Below are positions 62,561 through 64,000 of a stretch of 64,000 nt of DNA, piece after piece. The first letter of the stretch is position 1, and the number at the start of each line of letters is the position of its first letter. The stretch comes from Luscinia megarhynchos (taxonomy: Eukaryota > Chordata > Aves > Passeriformes > Turdidae): positions 17,157,502 through 17,221,501 of the forward strand of contig CM067570.1 of NCBI GenBank assembly GCA_034336665.1, given 5' to 3'. The notes beneath the pieces were generated by a model that did no database searches, was not told where the DNA came from, and saw nothing but the letters and a program-made list of their open reading frames with translations. A program made the position numbers and the translations under genes.

Positions 62561-64000
62561 TTTACTGGTTTAATTCCTACAGAATTATAAGACTATTATA
62601 AAAATTTACGTATTTTATTCTCCTTCATATCTATTTACTAAATTGACTGTAGTACAGAATCACACAAGTAATTCTGCTACTTCATTAATATGATTGGATG
62701 TGAAAACTACCAGATTAGTTTTTCAATCTAAGCATATACATAATGGCTGATTGCAAAGTGGGCAAAATGCATCCAATTTCATTCTTCATTTGTAAAACCA
62801 GTAACTTGCATCTCGTCTCTCCTGTTCTCAGCTCAGTCGTCAATAGACCAGTCACCAGGAGCCTTGGGTGACTGATAGCAAGGGAGCTGTTTAGGAAGAC
62901 TGCCTTTCTGGCACCTTCTCAACACCACCTATTTTCTAGGAAAAAGCAAGGCTGGGGAGTTTTTGGCAATGGTAGATTTTTGCAGAGGTCACCCAAGCAT
63001 CTAAACAAGTTTTGCTAATTTCAATTCTTGTCTTCTATAATCATGTGTGCCTTGTAATGCAACTCTTCACGTCCCTGGAAAATTTTATGTGTCTTTTTCA
63101 TAAATATATTTATATAGTTGCAATTTCTTTATTGCTACTAGTGAAAAGGCTCACTAACTTGTAAAGTGTACAGTGTTGCTCCCTTTACCTCATGATCAGG
63201 AAGACCTAGTAAAAATATGTAGCACATTTCAAATTGTTGCCTTAATGAAGACTTAGATGCTGGGGTCATGAGAAGAGGTGTCAGGAGGAGACTTAAAATG
63301 ATTAGCTGACGTCTTCTTCTTTTGTTCAAAATATGCCTTTAACATACATTACGTATCAGAATTTCTATGTCCAAATACTGAGCTTTACTGTAAGTGATAG
63401 CATAGGCACAAGAGTAAGAGACAGTGAAACCAAAGTAAAAACATTACAAAAGAAATAGAGATGACATAGAGTTGAATTTGGAAAATGGGTCCAGTGGGGC
63501 ATATATATAAAGTATCCTTGTCTTTATGGGAGCTCCCACACATGTGAGTACTAGGATTTCAACATTAGGAACCAAAAATGCAACAAAATCAGTTTACTAA
63601 ACACAGCGAGTATAATAATTGACCTGTTCCCTTCCCCTGTGGTAATATGAGTTTCTGGTGCCAAATAAATGGCCTTGGGAGAAAAAAAATGCATGTTAAA
63701 CTCTACAATAAATTCAGAAAAAAGCAGATTCAAAAAATTACTGTGCCTATACAAAACAAAAGCTCTGTTGCCTTCAGATACTCTATGGTTGGTGGAGAAA
63801 AATCACCATGTTAGCAGGTGCCTTGGGATAAATTAGTCACGTGCAATGATTTATTTGTTCACATTTTCAATATTTTTTTTAAACTTTTTACATTTTTTAA
63901 ATATTGTGCTTTTCGACATACCCAGGTGTTTGACACCTCCAGGTTGGAGAAAAGCTTTCAATGCTTCACACAGCCTGCCTACTGAGTCTGAAGTGACTGA
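62561..64000. other. AT-rich unique DNA
   Basis: No gene, repeat or structured element recognised up to the end of the window. Confidence 0.5.

Noticed and set aside
1..64000. CRISPR array, prokaryotic operons, rRNA genes or an endogenous virus
   Set aside because: No regularly spaced repeats, no gene-dense organisation with ribosome binding sites, no rRNA sequence and no viral protein signature was found.

Overview
The window looks like a gene-poor, intergenic or intronic piece of a bird chromosome, most probably a passerine. It is AT-rich with low repeat density. The recognisable repeats are CR1 retroposon fragments (the dominant bird LINE), a few very old MIR-like SINE remnants, and one element at 54.9 kb. 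That element joins a decayed tRNA-Ile-like head to a CR1-type tail with an octamer repeat, the architecture of the passerine SINE family TguSINE1. No Alu, B1 or L1 sequence was seen, nor any bacterial gene organisation.

I could not recognise a protein-coding gene, rRNA, functional tRNA or CRISPR array. The longest open frames (about 120-190 codons) lack recognisable domains, overlap open frames on the other strand or lie in AT-rich sequence, and are best read as chance. Five segments look weakly exon-like because splice-like signals bound an open or GC-richer block: 8.0, 17.6, 27.5 and 38.2 kb on the plus strand and 29.4-29.7 kb on the minus strand. They are listed as low-confidence candidates, not genes.

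Layout. 0-8 kb: AT-rich unique DNA with a possible regulatory block at 2.1-2.6 kb and a perfect-stem hairpin at 4.6 kb. 8-17 kb: unique DNA with a small CpG cluster at 9.5 kb and a tRNA-like SINE remnant at 12.9 kb. 17-24 kb: several candidate non-coding regulatory blocks and microsatellites. 24-26.4 kb: a younger and a long ancient CR1, both minus strand. 26.4-34.6 kb: unique DNA, exon-like segments and a short ancient CR1. 34.6-37 kb: a CpG-rich block, two MIR-like fragments and a candidate regulatory block. 37-50.8 kb: mostly unique DNA with one well-preserved minus-strand MIR. 50.8-55.2 kb: the densest retroposon area (long ancient CR1, younger CR1, SINE, CR1). 55.2-64 kb: AT-rich unique DNA with more candidate regulatory blocks and a 22-bp palindrome.

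The repeats show a span of ages: MIR-like and CR1-L3-like relics are heavily diverged, while the 24.0, 54.1 and 55.1 kb CR1 fragments and the SINE are younger. If the window has a function it is probably cis-regulatory or non-coding RNA; that is inference and rests on no comparison, because none could be run here.
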